Assembly (NCBI GenBank): GCA_036245525.1
Contig: BTPG01000003.1
Span: 207,165,842 to 207,229,841, forward strand
Direction: 5' to 3'
DNA length: 64,000 bases
Source: Semisulcospira habei
Taxonomy: Eukaryota; Mollusca; Gastropoda; Semisulcospiridae
The stretch's first letter is position 1. The number at the start of each line of letters is the position of its first letter. The notes beneath the pieces were generated by a model. The model was not told the DNA's origin. It made no database searches and saw nothing but the letters and a program-made list of their open reading frames with translations. A program made the translations under genes and the position numbers. Positions 13,790 through 26,213 of this stretch are shown here, one piece after another.

Positions 13790-15772
13790 CCAATAAAATG
13801 TAGAGAGTATCACGTATATCTACAACCTCTGTATTAATTTTAACTGCTTTCTAGACGCATTTACAGACGCGAAAGTAATACCTCTACCTAAATCTAAAAA
13901 CCATAGTGACATTATTAATTTTAGGCCCATATCCCTTCGTTGTTCTACCTGTTCTGTCCAAGCCCTTAGAACGGCATATTCACAAGCATCTATCTATATA
14001 CCTGGAAAGCCGAAAATTAATCTATTTATTGCAGTCGGGCTTCAGATCAGAACACTCATGTCACACTGCGCTGATACGAATGATAGACACCTGCTTATCT
14101 TCCATCAACGACTCAACACTTACAAGAGTCATGTTTCTAGATTTTCGTAAAGTCTTTGAACTGGTAAACCACGAAATACTGATCAAGAAAGTATCTATGT
14201 ATACCATCAACTCGGCGTTGTTTCTCAAATCCTACCCCGGAGTTATCGGCGTTGTTTCTCAAATCCTACATCGGAGTTAGAAAACAAAAGTTATTACTAA
14301 ATGGCTCACACTTGAATCCAGGGTTAGTGAAGCATGGCGTACCACAGGGGCCCCTTTTATTCTGCTTGTTCATAATGATCTTCCTCTTGCGATAAAAAAT
14401 AAAAGCGTTACATGTAATATGTTTGCAGATGATGCTGCTGTACACACGCCAGATAAGCATACATGAAACATCAATATAATCATGAAACAGTCGTGAGACT
14501 GCAGAATACACTGCAAGATATTGATGAATGGTGCAGTCATAATATTATGATTTTAAACCCGGCAGAAACGGAGAGCATGGTAATTAGCATCATCGCACTC
14601 AGTCTGTCCCTTAAAGGCAAAACCATCAGCCAAGTTATTAACCATCGCCTTCTAGGAGTCACGGTGGACAACGGTGGCAGCCACACATCAGTTATGTTTG
14701 TAATATTGTCTCCAGAAATCTGTACATTTTAGCAAAACATAAACACATTACTGACATGGAGACACGTCAACTGTTCTTCAATGCTCATATTAGATCACAC
14801 AATAGAGTATGCCTCTACTGTGTGGGACGGTTCGAGCGATGTCAATGTGAAAAGATTGAACTCTCTACATCGGATAGGTGCCAAACTAATACTCCCTGAT
14901 CCCAGCTTAAATACTGACCCAAAATTGGCAGCGTTAAAACTTCTTCCCCTGAAAGAACATTTAACTTACAATAAGGGAATGGTTATGTTCAAGGCATTAA
15001 ACGATAAGCTACCCCGATATATCACATCGCTAATTAACGTCCAGTCATCAACATACTCCAGATCAAGAAAATCCCTCATTGTGCCGCGACCTAGAATTGA
15101 TCTCTATAAAACGAGTTTGACTTTCTCTGGCGCTAGTCTTTTAAATGCCTTGCCTAGAAACGTCACGATATCAGCTACTTTCTCCTCCTTTAAAGTCAGT
15201 CTCATAAAGTACTTATTTGTGTCAGCAGCATCCCCGTGACTGTGCACATATTGAACAATACTATTCTGATTAGATCATTAATTGCGTGTATCCCAGGTTT
15301 CTATGACTCATTTTTATTCGGTAAAGCTTGTGTGTAGCCAGCTACTCATATTACTGACTAGCTTAACGTCCTAAGCCGCGCAAGCGCGTGTGTGTGTGCG
15401 TTTGTGCGTGCGCTGCGTGTGCGTACATAAATATTAGAAATAGAGAGTGGCGTACTGAAATGTGCATGCGTTATGTATGTGTATTAGTTTGCGTGTATTC
15501 TTATAATATTATGTTAATTAAACCTCACAACATGTCATTATGCCCGACCAGTAAATCTGGTAATTCCTATGTCACTTCCCACTTACATATTTTTCTTCTC
15601 TATTGGCTTGTGTTGTGTCAAGTAATTTTTTCCCCCTGTTCAGTAGTAGAAAATAATTAGTGCGATAGTAACTCAGTAATCAGTAGATTAGCAACGGCAA
15701 GTTCGAAAAATGGTTGTAACTACGAAAACTTTGACCGTTGTCAAATAAAGGATCATTGTCATTGTCATTGCT
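13790..15772 (+). pseudogene. Jockey-like non-LTR element on the plus strand (broken RT)
   Basis: Reading order: DAKVIPLPKSKNHSDIINF, then SKPLERHIHKHL and LLQSGFRSEHSCHTALIRMI, VMFLDFRKVFELVNHEILIK, a duplicated piece near 14220-14280, a FADDAAVHT-like segment near 14430, HRLLGVTVDNG, YASTVWDGSSDVNVKRLNSL, and IVPRPRIDLYKTSLTFSGAS ending near 15239. Several frameshifts separate these. The 3' end is an ATAAAGGATCATTGTCATTG tail. This is the only jockey-like copy in the window on the plus strand. 13660-13790 holds no recognisable coding. Confidence 0.8.
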
Positions 15773-15888
15773 CTCAACGTTGTACACGCTTGGCAGACAA
15801 CTATAGGTTAAGGCCGCAAAAACGACACTTATTTTCACGTTGAAAACGAAATTGTGTGCGCTGCATAGCTAGAACATTTTCCGTGGAA

Positions 15889-16015
<127 letters not shown>

Positions 16016-16019
16016 GAGA

Positions 16020-16160
16020 AATTAAATGTAATGAAATGAAATGAAACTTTATTTTTCAAGGATAAATGATTAGGTACCTTTAATGACCTTTTTTTAAATC
16101 ATGTCCTTGCTTAGCTATAGCATGCACGTAAACACACATAGACATAATTTTACATATAAA
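16020..16160 (-). mobile_element. 3' end of a jockey-like element
   Basis: AATGAAATGAAATGAAAC followed by TTTATTTTTCAAGGATAAAT is the reverse complement of a tandem-tail 3' end. Only about 140 bases remain before the CR1/L2 element begins. Confidence 0.6.
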
Positions 16161-16675
16161 AGTATGGGCGCCATCTTGTCTTTGTGCGACCTACCTCGTG
16201 TTTTCGCTCCCAGTGTTTAGTGGTTTTTCGTTGGATGTACTGTGTTTCGTGTGCTGAAAGTCTGCTGAGTATCGTATAAGAGTGCGCTGATGAGGATTAT
16301 GCTTGTGTTTCGTCGGATCTGGTTGCTGTTTGAGTGGTATCGTATTGAATTGTGTCTGTCATTTGAATTTTTGTTTACGTCGCCATTTTGTTTCTTCCGC
16401 AGCGTGGGTTTCGCCGGGCCTTTCCGCGCCCTGTTTTTCATGTGCTGCGTGCTAGTGTGTGATATGTTTACTGTGTGAGTCTGATTGCCACCCGTTGTTG
16501 CATCTGCTGCTTGGTTGTTGTAGATTCGTTCGTGTTCCCACCGTTCTATAGGTTTACGTGTGCTCTCTCGTCGACATCTCGCCCTCCCCACTTTCGGCGC
16601 CATTGCCCGATCTCGCCGCTGACCGACCGGAAATCAGGTCGCTCCCCTACCACACCGCTCACACATACACCGGCC

Positions 16676-16822
<147 letters not shown>

Positions 16823-16850
16823 CTGAACCCTCTTCTCGCCTTCCCCTTTC

Positions 16851-17825
16851 TTGTCCTCACAAACAATCATGCTCATCAAATACACACGCCAACAACTGCT
16901 ATCTCTACGTCGCCACGCCACCTACTGCCCGGCCGGTGTCGCGGACAGTGTTTCAGATGCCTTACGCGGCATCCGATCGCGAAAGAGAGGCCACAGAGGC
17001 GGAATTAGCAAAAGGCGGGACTCACCACTACAAACACAACCACACACTTCTTCCCCTTTTCCTATGCCCTCCCACCCCTTCCGCCTCCCCCTGCCTCCTC
17101 GATTTCTCCACCTCCCTTCCTTCTTCTCCCATTTCCTTTCCTCTCTTGCTCATCTACTGCTCCCTGCTTTCCTTGGCCGCCCCCTCCCCCGCCCTCCTCT
17201 CCCTTCCTCCCCTCACCCCCTTCTCCTTCGCCTGCTTTTTCCTCCTCGTCCCCTCTCGCCCCTTTCTCCTCCCCTTCGCCCTCCCCCTCCCTCTACCTCA
17301 GCTTTTCCTACTCCCCTTCCTCCTCCTCCTCCCTCTTCCCCTCACCCTCCTCTCGCATCCTCTCTCTTGGCCGGTTCTCCTTTCCCGTCTTTTCCTCCTC
17401 CCCCCTCCTCCCTCCTTCCCCCTCCATCCTCTTTCCCCCCTCCCCACCCTCCTCTTCCTTTGTCCTCTTCTTCGTCCGTTTCTTCTCCATCTTCCTCTTC
17501 TGGCTCATCCAACCTGAAACTGTGTCTATTCAATGCACAGTCTGTCTGCAAAGATGGCAAAGCCGACGTGATTTCAGATTTCATCCTAGACAATGACCTA
17601 GATGTTGTCGTGATCACCGAAACGTGGCTCCGCTCAGCTGGCGATGAACCCATCATCGCCAGCGTCACTCCGAGTGGCTACCGCCTGGCCTCCTTCCCGC
17701 GTGCTTCCAGGGGGGGGGGGGGGGCGCCATTGCCATCATCTACAGGGACTGTCTCTCAACTCACCTCTCCTTCTCTCAGTCTCTCCCTTTTGCTCATCCC
17801 TCCTTTGAATCTGTCGAGGCCGTAG
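16851..17825 (+). CDS. CR1/L2 copy 2: N-terminal region and start of APE endonuclease
   Basis: The frame starts at an ATG giving [20 protein letters not shown], then [17 protein letters not shown], a basic motif common near the N terminus of CR1/L2-like proteins. A Pro/Ser/Leu-rich linker of about 150 residues follows, then [20 protein letters not shown] and [13 protein letters not shown], the opening of an apurinic-type endonuclease. After the run of 15 G at 17710-17724 the proper endonuclease continues in another frame ([12 protein letters not shown], then IFSCIYRPPPSS), so the last ~38 codons of this frame are noise. The start is uncertain because the same region is open in a second frame. 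Confidence 0.65.
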   Translation: MSSQTIMLIKYTRQQLLSLRRHATYCPAGVADSVSDALRGIRSRKRGHRGGISKRRDSPLQTQPHTSSPFPMPSHPFRLPLPPRFLHLPSFFSHFLSSLAHLLLPAFLGRPLPRPPLPSSPHPLLLRLLFPPRPLSPLSPPLRPPPPSTSAFPTPLPPPPPSSPHPPLASSLLAGSPFPSFPPPPSSLLPPPSSFPPPHPPLPLSSSSSVSSPSSSSGSSNLKLCLFNAQSVCKDGKADVISDFILDNDLDVVVITETWLRSAGDEPIIASVTPSGYRLASFPRASRGGGGAPLPSSTGTVSQLTSPSLSLSLLLIPPLNLSRP

Positions 17826-17905
17826 CAACACTCCCTGGCCAGTCCCTCATCTTCTCATGTATCTATCGCCCCCCTCCAAGCTCTCAAAACAAACTCACAA
17901 ACTCC

Positions 17906-20368
17906 ATGTTCCTCACCGAGTTCGATCTCCTCCTCGACCACTACAGCACACGACCCGGAAAACACATCCTTCTTGGTGATTTTAACTTCCACTTCGACAA
18001 ACCCGACCACCCCGACACAAAACGCCTTTGCACGTCACTTTCTAACCACAATCTTACACAGCACATCACTAAACCCACCCACCGACTCGGCCACACCCTC
18101 GACTGGATCATCACCCGCACCTCCGATCAACTCTTCCTCGACTTTGACACCTCCTCTGTGCTTCCCTACGACCACCTCGCTATTCTCGTCGCCCTCAACC
18201 TACCTCCCCCGAAAAAGCCCAAGCTCTTTGTCTCTCGTCGCAAACTAAAATCTGTCAACCGAGAGAACATTTTCGACGAAGCTGTCGACCTTCTCTTGGA
18301 CCCCGCCTCCTCTCCCGATCTTGCATCCCATTTCGATTCCTCCCTTCGAAAACGTCTAGACACCCATGTCCCTGTCACCACCTGCTCCATACCCAACCGA
18401 CTCCCCTCCCCCTGGCTCACTGACGACATAGCCGAGGCCAAGCGCGAGCGTCGACAAGCGGAACGCCGCTGGCGCTCATCCGACCTCACCGTTCACAGAG
18501 AGATCTTCCAAACCACCAGATCCAAAGTCTGCAGAATGATCTCCGACTCCAAACGCAAACACCTTCAAAACAAAATCCTGGAATCCACTTCTTCCAAAAC
18601 CCTCTACGCTACCATAAACACACTCCTAGGCACTTTTAAAGACTCTCCTCTTCCCAACACACACAGCAAAGAAGAACTTCCGTCCGCCTTTTCCTACTAT
18701 TTCTCCGACAAAATCCAAACTCTGCGCAACACACTCGACACTCTGCCTTCTTCGCCTTGCCTCCCTGACACCCCCTTTTCCGGCACTCCCCTCTCGTCCT
18801 TCCGCCCCGTCACTCAGGATGAAGTCCTCAAGACCATAAAGTCCATGCCTTTCAAAACCTGCGAACTAGACCCCCTCCCAGCTTCCCTCTACCAGGACGG
18901 CCTCCCAAAACTTTTGCCCTTCATTACGGACATCATCAACACATCTCTAGAAAATGGCTCCGTCCCCGATATCTTCAAGTCCGCCATCGTCCGTCCTCTC
19001 CTCAAAAAACACAACCTCGACCCAAACGAACTCAAGAACTACCGCCCAGTCTCCAATCTCTATTTCCTGTCCAAGCTTCTTGAGAAGGTCGTCCTCAACC
19101 AACTCAACCTCCACCTCGCCGACAACAACCTCCTCAGTCCCTTTCAGTCTGCCTATCGCAAACATCACAGCACTGAAACTACCCTTCTACATATCCTAAA
19201 CGACCTGCTTCTCTCCACTGACTCGGGCAACATCTCCCTTCTTACGCTACTCGATCTCTCTGCCGCCTTCGACACCATAGACCACTCTATCCTCCTCCAC
19301 CGACTCCACCACTCCTTTGGCATCACTGACTCTGCTCACTCCTGGTTTCTCTCCTACCTCTCCGACAGACAGCAGTCCGTCACCATCGACGGCGTCTCCT
19401 CCAACCCAGTCAGGCTCTCCAGCGGCGTTCCTCAGGGGTCCGTCCTGGGCCCGGTCCTTTTTACACTCTACATCTCCCCACTGTCCAACATCATCCAGTC
19501 TCACCACATACACCACCACCTCTACGCTGACGACTCACAACTACTAGACAAAGACAAACTCGACAACACTCAGACACTACTGACTCGCACGGCTGACTGC
19601 TATGAGGACGTGAAAAACTGGATGACAGCAAACAAGCTCAAACTGAACGACGACAAAACGGAAGCCATGCTGGTAGGCACTCGCCAGAAACTTTCCCAGC
19701 TCCCTCCCTCTCTCCACCTTCAACTCGACAGCACCCCCATCTCCCTCTCTGACTCGGTCAAGAACCTTGGCGTTATCCTCGATTCCTCTCTTTCCATGAC
19801 CAGCTTCGTCTCCGCCACGGCCCAGGCATGTTATTTCCACCTCCGCCGCATCAGTCAGATCAGAAAATACCTCACTACCGAAGCTGCCACCAAACTCGCT
19901 GTCTCTCTCATCTTATCTCGCATCGACTACTGCAACTCTCTCCTTTCTGGCCTTCCTCACTCCACCACTCTCACTCTCCAGCGCGTCCAGAACAATGCTG
20001 CCCGCCTCGTCCTCAGAAAGAAAAAATCCGACCACATCACTCCCCTGCTCAGGCTCCTTCACTGGCTCCCCATCCCCCAACGCATCCAATACAAGATTCT
20101 GTCTCTCTGCTACAAATCCCTGAACAACTACGCTGCTGCGTATCTCTCCAACTTACTTCACCCCTACACTCCTCCCCGCTCCCTCCGCTCCGCCTCTGAC
20201 CCTCTCCGCCTCCTCATCCCCCGCACCAAACTCAGCACTTTCGGCCCCCGCTCTTTCTCAGTATACGGTCCAACCACCTGGAACACTCTCCCACTCTCTC
20301 TCCGTCAGAAACACTCGCTCTCCTCCTTCCAGTCTGGCCTCAAAACTCATCTCTTTCAACAGTTCTAG
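17906..20368 (+). CDS. CR1/L2 copy 2: endonuclease C-terminal part and reverse transcriptase
   Basis: Uninterrupted frame of 820 codons from the first ATG; homology begins earlier in this frame, at about 17722. It contains GKHILLGDFNFHFDKP (endonuclease GDFN), LDWIITR, the RT finger/palm [60 protein letters not shown], the catalytic YADD at 19523-19534, KNLGVILDSSLSM, and the C-terminal ILSRIDYCNSLLSGLP and LHWLPIPQRIQYKI, ending THLFQQF. The function is target-primed reverse transcription of the element RNA. With all core motifs kept, only the upstream G-run shift argues against activity. Confidence 0.88.
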   Translation: MFLTEFDLLLDHYSTRPGKHILLGDFNFHFDKPDHPDTKRLCTSLSNHNLTQHITKPTHRLGHTLDWIITRTSDQLFLDFDTSSVLPYDHLAILVALNLPPPKKPKLFVSRRKLKSVNRENIFDEAVDLLLDPASSPDLASHFDSSLRKRLDTHVPVTTCSIPNRLPSPWLTDDIAEAKRERRQAERRWRSSDLTVHREIFQTTRSKVCRMISDSKRKHLQNKILESTSSKTLYATINTLLGTFKDSPLPNTHSKEELPSAFSYYFSDKIQTLRNTLDTLPSSPCLPDTPFSGTPLSSFRPVTQDEVLKTIKSMPFKTCELDPLPASLYQDGLPKLLPFITDIINTSLENGSVPDIFKSAIVRPLLKKHNLDPNELKNYRPVSNLYFLSKLLEKVVLNQLNLHLADNNLLSPFQSAYRKHHSTETTLLHILNDLLLSTDSGNISLLTLLDLSAAFDTIDHSILLHRLHHSFGITDSAHSWFLSYLSDRQQSVTIDGVSSNPVRLSSGVPQGSVLGPVLFTLYISPLSNIIQSHHIHHHLYADDSQLLDKDKLDNTQTLLTRTADCYEDVKNWMTANKLKLNDDKTEAMLVGTRQKLSQLPPSLHLQLDSTPISLSDSVKNLGVILDSSLSMTSFVSATAQACYFHLRRISQIRKYLTTEAATKLAVSLILSRIDYCNSLLSGLPHSTTLTLQRVQNNAARLVLRKKKSDHITPLLRLLHWLPIPQRIQYKILSLCYKSLNNYAAAYLSNLLHPYTPPRSLRSASDPLRLLIPRTKLSTFGPRSFSVYGPTTWNTLPLSLRQKHSLSSFQSGLKTHLFQQF

Positions 20369-20615
20369 CACTATATCACCACACTCCCCAGCCCAAGCTG
20401 ACCGTCCTAATGTATCTTCACTATTTGTGTTACGTGAGTCATTGTCTAAAGCGTGCGCATGCGTGTGCGAGTTGTGAGTGCGCGCTTAGAGTTATAATTA
20501 TTATAAGATAAGCGCATTATAAATACCGTAATTATTAATTATTATTATTATATAATAATGTGAAAAGTACAGGCAACAAAAATTCCATTTCAATTAATCA
20601 ATGCTCACATTATAC

Positions 20616-20669
<54 letters not shown>

Positions 20670-20699
20670 CACACACATTCACACCGATATATACCAGTC

Positions 20700-20753
<54 letters not shown>

Positions 20754-20824
20754 TACACACACTGACGCCAAGAAAACAAATTATGATGTTATGCTGCAAA
20801 AGAAATGACAAAGAACACCTCAAC

Positions 20825-20869
<45 letters not shown>

Positions 20870-20872
20870 TAG
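20616..20872. repeat. (CA)n tracts followed by (GA)n and (GACA)n
   Basis: CA repeat from about 20616 to 20761, then GA repeat (20825-20842) and GACA units (20843-20868). On the transcribed strand the last part is a CTGT/TCTC repeat that starts about 10 bases after the 5' splice site of gene B exon 3. Confidence 0.9.
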
Positions 20873-20880
20873 AAACTCAC

Positions 20881-21093
20881 TCCAGACTTGAAATTCACAC
20901 ACGTTGATGGTTTCGTCCCCGGAGTATAGCCACGTTCCTCTCGCGTCCTTTGAGACTCGGACAACACTGCCGTTAACGGGTCCGGCTGTACAGTTGATGT
21001 CAATTTTCCGTGGCAAACCGTTAGTGTAGCTAGGGAACTGGTAACACGGCTGCCTGTCCACGGTGATGGCAATGTAGGCCATGCGGCGCACAT
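20881..21093 (-). CDS. Gene B exon 3: second half of the F-type lectin domain
   Basis: 213-base exon, phase 1 to phase 1 (acceptor CTGCAG, donor GTGAGT). It encodes DVRRMAYIAITVDRQPCYQF, then PRKIDINCTAGPVNGSVVRV, DETINVCEFQVWS. This matches the C-terminal half of FTP/F-type lectin (fucolectin) domains: a Cys in the 'CYQ' strand, a second Cys before the G..VRV strand, and the closing CEF.V motif. It splices to exon 12929-13069. The paralogue 50443-50655 differs mainly in the loop before DETIN. Confidence 0.87.
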
Positions 21094-21287
21094 CTGCAAC
21101 AGAGACAGAGGTTATCCCTAAATCAGGCTGAGTTGAGGAGAAAATACCAAAAAAGAAAGAAACACATTTAGGGCAACTACAACACAATGTGTATAACACA
21201 TTCATTGACGGTTGACGCGTATCTTGTTTGATTCAGTCCCAAAGAACCTCAGCCGTCTCAGGTACATAGATCTATACTCCAGTGTTG

Positions 21288-21360
21288 ACAGCAAAAGGCA
21301 TATATTCTCGTAAGCACCGGCAAATGCGGGGGCTCATGATGATCTATTTCTCTTGCAGTT
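21288..21360. mobile_element. Palindromic MITE family B, degenerate copy
   Basis: AAAAGGCATATATTCTCGTAAGC faces GGGGGCTCATGATGATCTAT. The arms have several mismatches. Confidence 0.55.
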
Positions 21361-21562
21361 GGGTAGTGTTGACTTTTTCTCGGCGAACAAGGAGTTTCAA
21401 ATTTATGAAAAATGCTTTATGAACTACTTCTTTACGTTCCCTAGGGTCCTAGTCCTTCACTAGACACAACCCTGCCCAAGCTCGCTATTATCGTTTAAAG
21501 TACGTAATTATGCATTCGTATTTTAATGTTTTGACAAGATATAGTCTCTCTTGTTTGCATCC

Positions 21563-21775
21563 TTAACCCATTCAGCCCTGACGCCCTTCAGCAGGAGATG
21601 GGTCGACCATAAAAATTCAAGGGTAGTGCCAGATTAGCTTGGCGCCTGTCGGCGCCTAGCTAATCTGGCACTGCCCTTGAATTAGCATGGTCGATCCAAC
21701 TCCTGCTACTGGTGCATAGTATTAAATGACGCCTCTAATATTTGGAAAATACGGCCGTCGAGCTGAATGAGTTAA
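21563..21775. mobile_element. Palindromic MITE family A with TTAA at both ends
   Basis: TTAACCCATTCAGCCCTGAC at the left and AGCTGAATGAGTTAA at the right are inverted termini bounded by TTAA. The core hairpin covers about 21600-21705. 213 bases in all, reverse orientation. Confidence 0.88.
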
Positions 21776-21968
21776 AATCAAGTCTATGTCTGCAGGGATA
21801 CAAACAGCCATTGATTTGGAAAGGTCAGCAATGCATTTATGCACCGAAAAGTCAAACTGAGACCTGCTCTCTTGGGTTTTGATTACACGCTGTCACACAA
21901 AATGCAGCCTTATGCCATAACACTTGTTCTTCAATCATTTACGGTAATTAGCACAGAGATAACACAAC

Positions 21969-21971
21969 AAA

Positions 21972-22022
<51 letters not shown>

Positions 22023-22023
22023 A
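21969..22023. repeat. (AAAT)n microsatellite
   Basis: About 13 AAAT units. Confidence 0.95.
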
Positions 22024-22249
22024 AATATGCAGAGGCCCAAATAAGATTTTCTTTAGTATTGTTATCGGTTTCAGCCAGCCTGTTCTTAATGCCTGTAGCA
22101 GGCATTTGTGGTCAGGTTCACAATAACCACTACTATCTATCTTGAAACTGTACTGGGACGATTATTCCACTATAATTCCTTAATTTGTATCATCGTTTCA
22201 TAAAATAATTGTAAAATCAGTATATGAATACATGCCCTTAACTGGCTTT

Positions 22250-23235
22250 TTTTTCATTAAGAATGTATTGAGTTAGTTAGAACCTTGTATAGGCCACCAA
22301 GAACGTTTCTCCAGCCCACGCATTCCTAGTTTTTCTCCAGCTCTTTCCATCTGTACCTCATTTGTCTGTTGTGGCCCTCCAAGTCTCTTCTCCAGGTGTT
22401 TCTGGATTTCCCCCTTTTACTTTTGCCTTGTGGATTCCACGACAGGGTCTGTCTGGTGATGTTTGTGGCTGGTTTTCAGAAGGTGTGCCCTGTCCACTTC
22501 CTCTTTCTGATTTCTTCTTCTGCAGGAAGCTGGTTCGTCCTCTGCCATAGGTCGCAATTGCTGATGGTGTCTGGATTGCGCATCCGAAGGATTCTCCGAA
22601 GGCAGCTGTTGATAAAGGTCTTAATTTTCCTGGTAGTTGTTTTTGTGGTTCTCCAGGTTTCTGCTCCATAAAGAATGAGCGACTTGATGTTGCAGTTGAC
22701 GAGACGCATCTTGGTGCGTATTGTGAGCTGGCGGGAGTTCCACACGTTGTTCATCGTGAGGAATGCTGTTCTCGCCTTCCCGATTCTTGCATTGACGTCC
22801 GCGTCTGTGCCTCCTTGTGTGTCGATGACGCTTCCCGCTTATGTGAACGCCTCCACTTCTTCTATGGGGCTTGCACTAAGCTTCACTGGTTCTGTGCTGG
22901 TTTTCGTGGATTTTCAGAACTTTGATCTTTCCTTCGTGGATATTTGAGCAAGTTTTGGCTGAGACAGTTGTGATGTTGGATGTTTTCTCTTGCATCTGCT
23001 GGCGACTGTGGGAGAGTAAGGCAAGGTCGATGTCAAAATCCAGGTCGTCGAGTGGATTCCAACGTCCACTGAATTCCACTACCTTTCCTGCTGTTGTCTT
23101 CTGCAGAACCCAGTCAATTGCCAGGAGAAATAGGAATGATGACAACAGGAAGCCTTTGCGAGCTGGCTACTGTTGGCCATTGTGGGTGACTCTAAAGGTC
23201 TTTCCTTCGTAGGGGTTCTTGATCAGGCGCACTAG
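22250..23235 (-). pseudogene. RTE-like reverse transcriptase fragment
   Basis: From the 3' side of the RT to the C terminus: FLFLLAIDWVLQKTT, LDDLDFDIDLALLSHSRQQM (catalytic FADD replaced by FDID), then [69 protein letters not shown], and in another frame SWNPQGKSKRG plus NTWRRDLE. This ending is characteristic of a very common RTE-type invertebrate element. Frameshifts and loss of the catalytic Asp pair show it is dead. Its 5' side is cut by the solo LTR at 23236. Confidence 0.75.
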
Positions 23236-24106
23236 TGTTACGTTTGTGGTTGTGTTGTTCTGTGAGAGCGTGCAGACATTAATCGTAGGCAACGATCCGA
23301 TATTTATTTGAGCTTTTTTGAATACGAATCACGTACCTTTTTAGTATGATTCACAATCGTTCGCACGGAGAGCGGAACTGACTGTGTCGTGATGCGCGGA
23401 TATTGGACCGGTATTTTCTAGAAGCTGCGCGGATGGTCTCGGTTGCTTTCTGTGCGCGTGAATTCAGCGGAAATAGTTGAGCAAGGTCGTGAACTTTCCA
23501 GGGAACCCAAGCAAGGTCGCGACCTGTCTGGCGTACTCTTGTGTGATGTCATGACACTGCCGGGATTTCCCAAAATAGGGGCTTGAAATAACAGTCGGAT
23601 TTTGTAAAAGATTCTTGAGTATTCTTTCTCATTAATATTTATGAGTTTTGTTTACATATTCTGTTCTGATTGGTTGTGTTGCTTGAATTTTTTTGATTAT
23701 TCTGGAAAGCACAATACTACGAAAGACTGTGCTAGGAAGCGCGTGTGTACATTGTTAGTGGCAGAGATATGTAGTGTGTCGTAGATACATTGTCAGTGAG
23801 AGTGCTACGCAGTGTATCGTAGTGACGGAGTGATGCAGTGTAACAGTGGTGTAGTATGAGAGACGCAGTGTGTCAAAACTGTTGATGCATTGTAGAGGAG
23901 ACAGTGTATCAGTGTTGGTGCATTTGTAAATACATTGTGTGGAGATCGCATCGTTGCAATAAAATATTGTTGGAACTGTTACTCCAGTGTGGTCTACATA
24001 CTTAAGCCACGTGTGACGGGTTGCAGCTGTGTGAAGTTTCTTTACAAGAACCATACGTGCGTGCGTCTGGTGTGATATCATACTACGACCACGACTACCA
24101 CGTAAA
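23236..24106 (+). mobile_element. Solo LTR (LTR family 1)
   Basis: Starts TGTTACGTTTGTGGTTGTG and ends near CCACGTAAA. The flanks ACTAG and CCTAG look like a decayed 5-base target duplication. A polyadenylation-type CAATAAAA lies near 23960. It aligns along its length with 26214-26897 (shared GTACCTTTTTAG, TACGTGCGTGCGTCTGGTGT), with extra 'cagtgt'-rich sequence in the middle. No internal retroviral-type coding is adjacent. Confidence 0.75.
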
Positions 24107-24420
24107 CCTAGCTTGACTGGTTATGCCGAAGTAGCTGCCAGAGACTTTCTCAGTGGCTCTCTCATCCAGATACCAAAAAAGGGCGACTAGAGCAACAGGG
24201 GAATCACACTACTATCAGTCCCAGGAAAACATCTTCAACAGTATAATCTTAGACAGAATAAAGATGTAGTGAACCACCAGATGTAAGACGCATCATTTTA
24301 GAACAGTTAATTGAATGGAATTCTACACTTTCTATAACTTTCGTTGACTATGACAAGGCGTTTGACAGTGACCAACGAGAAAGAATGAAATGTAATAGCG
24401 AGGCAATATAGCCATCCTAA
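24107..24420 (+). pseudogene. RTE-like RT fragment, opposite orientation
   Basis: Contains LIQIPKKGD, RGITLLSVPGKHLQQYNL and, in another frame, a NFVDYDKAFDS-like palm segment near 24340-24370, typical of the same RTE-type family as 22250-23235. Stops and a deletion between the two motifs mark it as a relic. Confidence 0.6.
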
Positions 24421-24960
24421 GCGATCAGGGACCCCAAAGTAATCAAAAGGAAGTTCACATTTCCTTCGCAAAAATAAATGACGTTATGCGATGACGCAAT
24501 AGTAAATAGTGATTGTAAACATCACTAACAATTTATATACTTAAAGGCAATAAAACGCGAAATGTGTTGGTAAATGTATCCACAAGCAAAGATCCGTCCA
24601 GACAACAAAACACAAAACTATTTTTGTTATTTACTTTATATCTTTATTCTACTGTCTGAGCTACCTGTGCACAAATGTTGAAAGAGTTATCGCCCTTCGC
24701 TGCCTTGGGAGACACAGGGTTTCCCTTGTAATGGAAATGAGCAAAACTGAACTTACTGTGACAAGCAGTTTACTGTGAGATGTGTTAACACACCTGTTTT
24801 GTGGAGAGCTTATCATGGTCTAAATTGCCTCAAAAGAAATTTGAATCATAACATTCGCTAGAGACATATAGAATTTCCGGTGCACATCGTGTTCTTAATA
24901 AATCAGAGTTACTTTCAAGTCATTTTTATGCTCCAATGATTGACAAAGTGATGAGTAACA
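24421..24960. other. Intron sequence without recognised features
   Basis: AT-rich; I see no reading frame, hairpin or family repeat here. Confidence 0.5.
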
Positions 24961-24964
24961 CACC

Positions 24965-25405
24965 TATATCCATTTGGTGGTATGGTATGGTGTCTCCGAG
25001 GCGCACATATCCATCTAATTAAAGATGCTCAAGGCGCCGCCGTAGGGATGGAAGCTGGAGCTTTGAAAGCCTGCTGCTACTAATCGCTACTTTATGTGCA
25101 AACCTCCACCCGGTTATTAACTTTGGTGTATGTGAAATATTTCTGTTTCCATTTCACCTAGCGGGCCTTCTCTTTTCGAATAGTGGTAATGGGATTTTTA
25201 ACGTGCGCACCTGATGATTATGCGTGCTGTGCACACGAAGACGAGACAAGCAACCATAAACCGAGTCGGTACGCAAATTTGACTCGATGGGAATGAGGAA
25301 AAGTCCATATCCCATTCTTGTCCACCAGGGGATTCGACATGGGGATCTTACGACTGCCAGCGCAGTGTTTTATTCACTAAGCTACGTCTCCATGTCATGT
25401 AAATA
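24965..25405 (-). mobile_element. tRNA-like SINE, minus strand
   Basis: On the minus strand 25402-25310 reads ACGTAGCTTAGTGAATAAA, then GTCGTAAGATCCC and GTCGAATCCCCTGGTGG: an A box-like TAGCTTAGTGA and a B box-like GTCGAATCCC in tRNA spacing. The body continues to about 24965. Bases have decayed from both consensus boxes. Confidence 0.5.
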
Positions 25406-26208
25406 TGGCCGCTACCATACAAATAAACAACCGGATTTTTTGTTGTTGATTTTTTTCGTGTTTGAAAGTCATGTTGATTCTTTAGATGCCTTTGACATTT
25501 GAAAAGTAAATTAATGCCAAGAAGGCCGGAGTTTCATTCATGCGGACCCTAGTGGCATTGCACGCTGGTTGGTTTGCAGCTGTGCCTTCTGCAAATGCTC
25601 CCCATTTCACTTTCAATATCTCTTGATGGTAGGGTCACTGATGACGTCATAAGTCATCGACGTGATATTTTAAAGACTAAACGCTGTCTTTACACAAGAC
25701 GTAACACTCCATTGCACAACATTCTCTAACAAATTGTGTATCAAAATAAAACGGGGAAAAAAATACGAAGAAAAACGCTACGATGAAAAATTCGCATTCT
25801 TACTCTCTTTGGTTTATGTTACATTATATCAAAAACAACCCTAAAGTGAGAATCTATCCCTTGTGCTTGATAAAAGACGGCACATTGTTTGGAGTAACAC
25901 TGTGAGTACCTTTGCAGAGTTTGAGAGTGTATTTTTGCAAAAGAAAAGCAGAGTTCCTTCCCAGTATTTGGGCATCCCTGATGGCTTTTGCTGGCTAAAT
26001 TGCCTCGCATTTTACATTATTTTATGAAAAAGCAAGTATGGTGAGACAAGAGAGAATCTCTTGCCAAACACTAAACAAAAATGCATACTTACGTTAATAA
26101 CGAGTGTCAGGAGAGCTTGGGAGCAGTAGACATTGTCTAGTGAAAGGCTAATCCCTAGGGAACGTAAAGAGGTCGTTCCTAAAGCATTTTCATAGATCTG
26201 AAATCACA
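25406..26208. other. Intron sequence without recognised features
   Basis: No coding frame with recognisable homology and no family repeat was found. Confidence 0.5.
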
Positions 26209-26213
26209 ATACA

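Noticed and set aside
22358..22671. Separate overlapping ORFs on both strands
   Set aside because: Minus-strand reading matches RTE-like RT in shifted frames; the plus-strand frame is its shadow.
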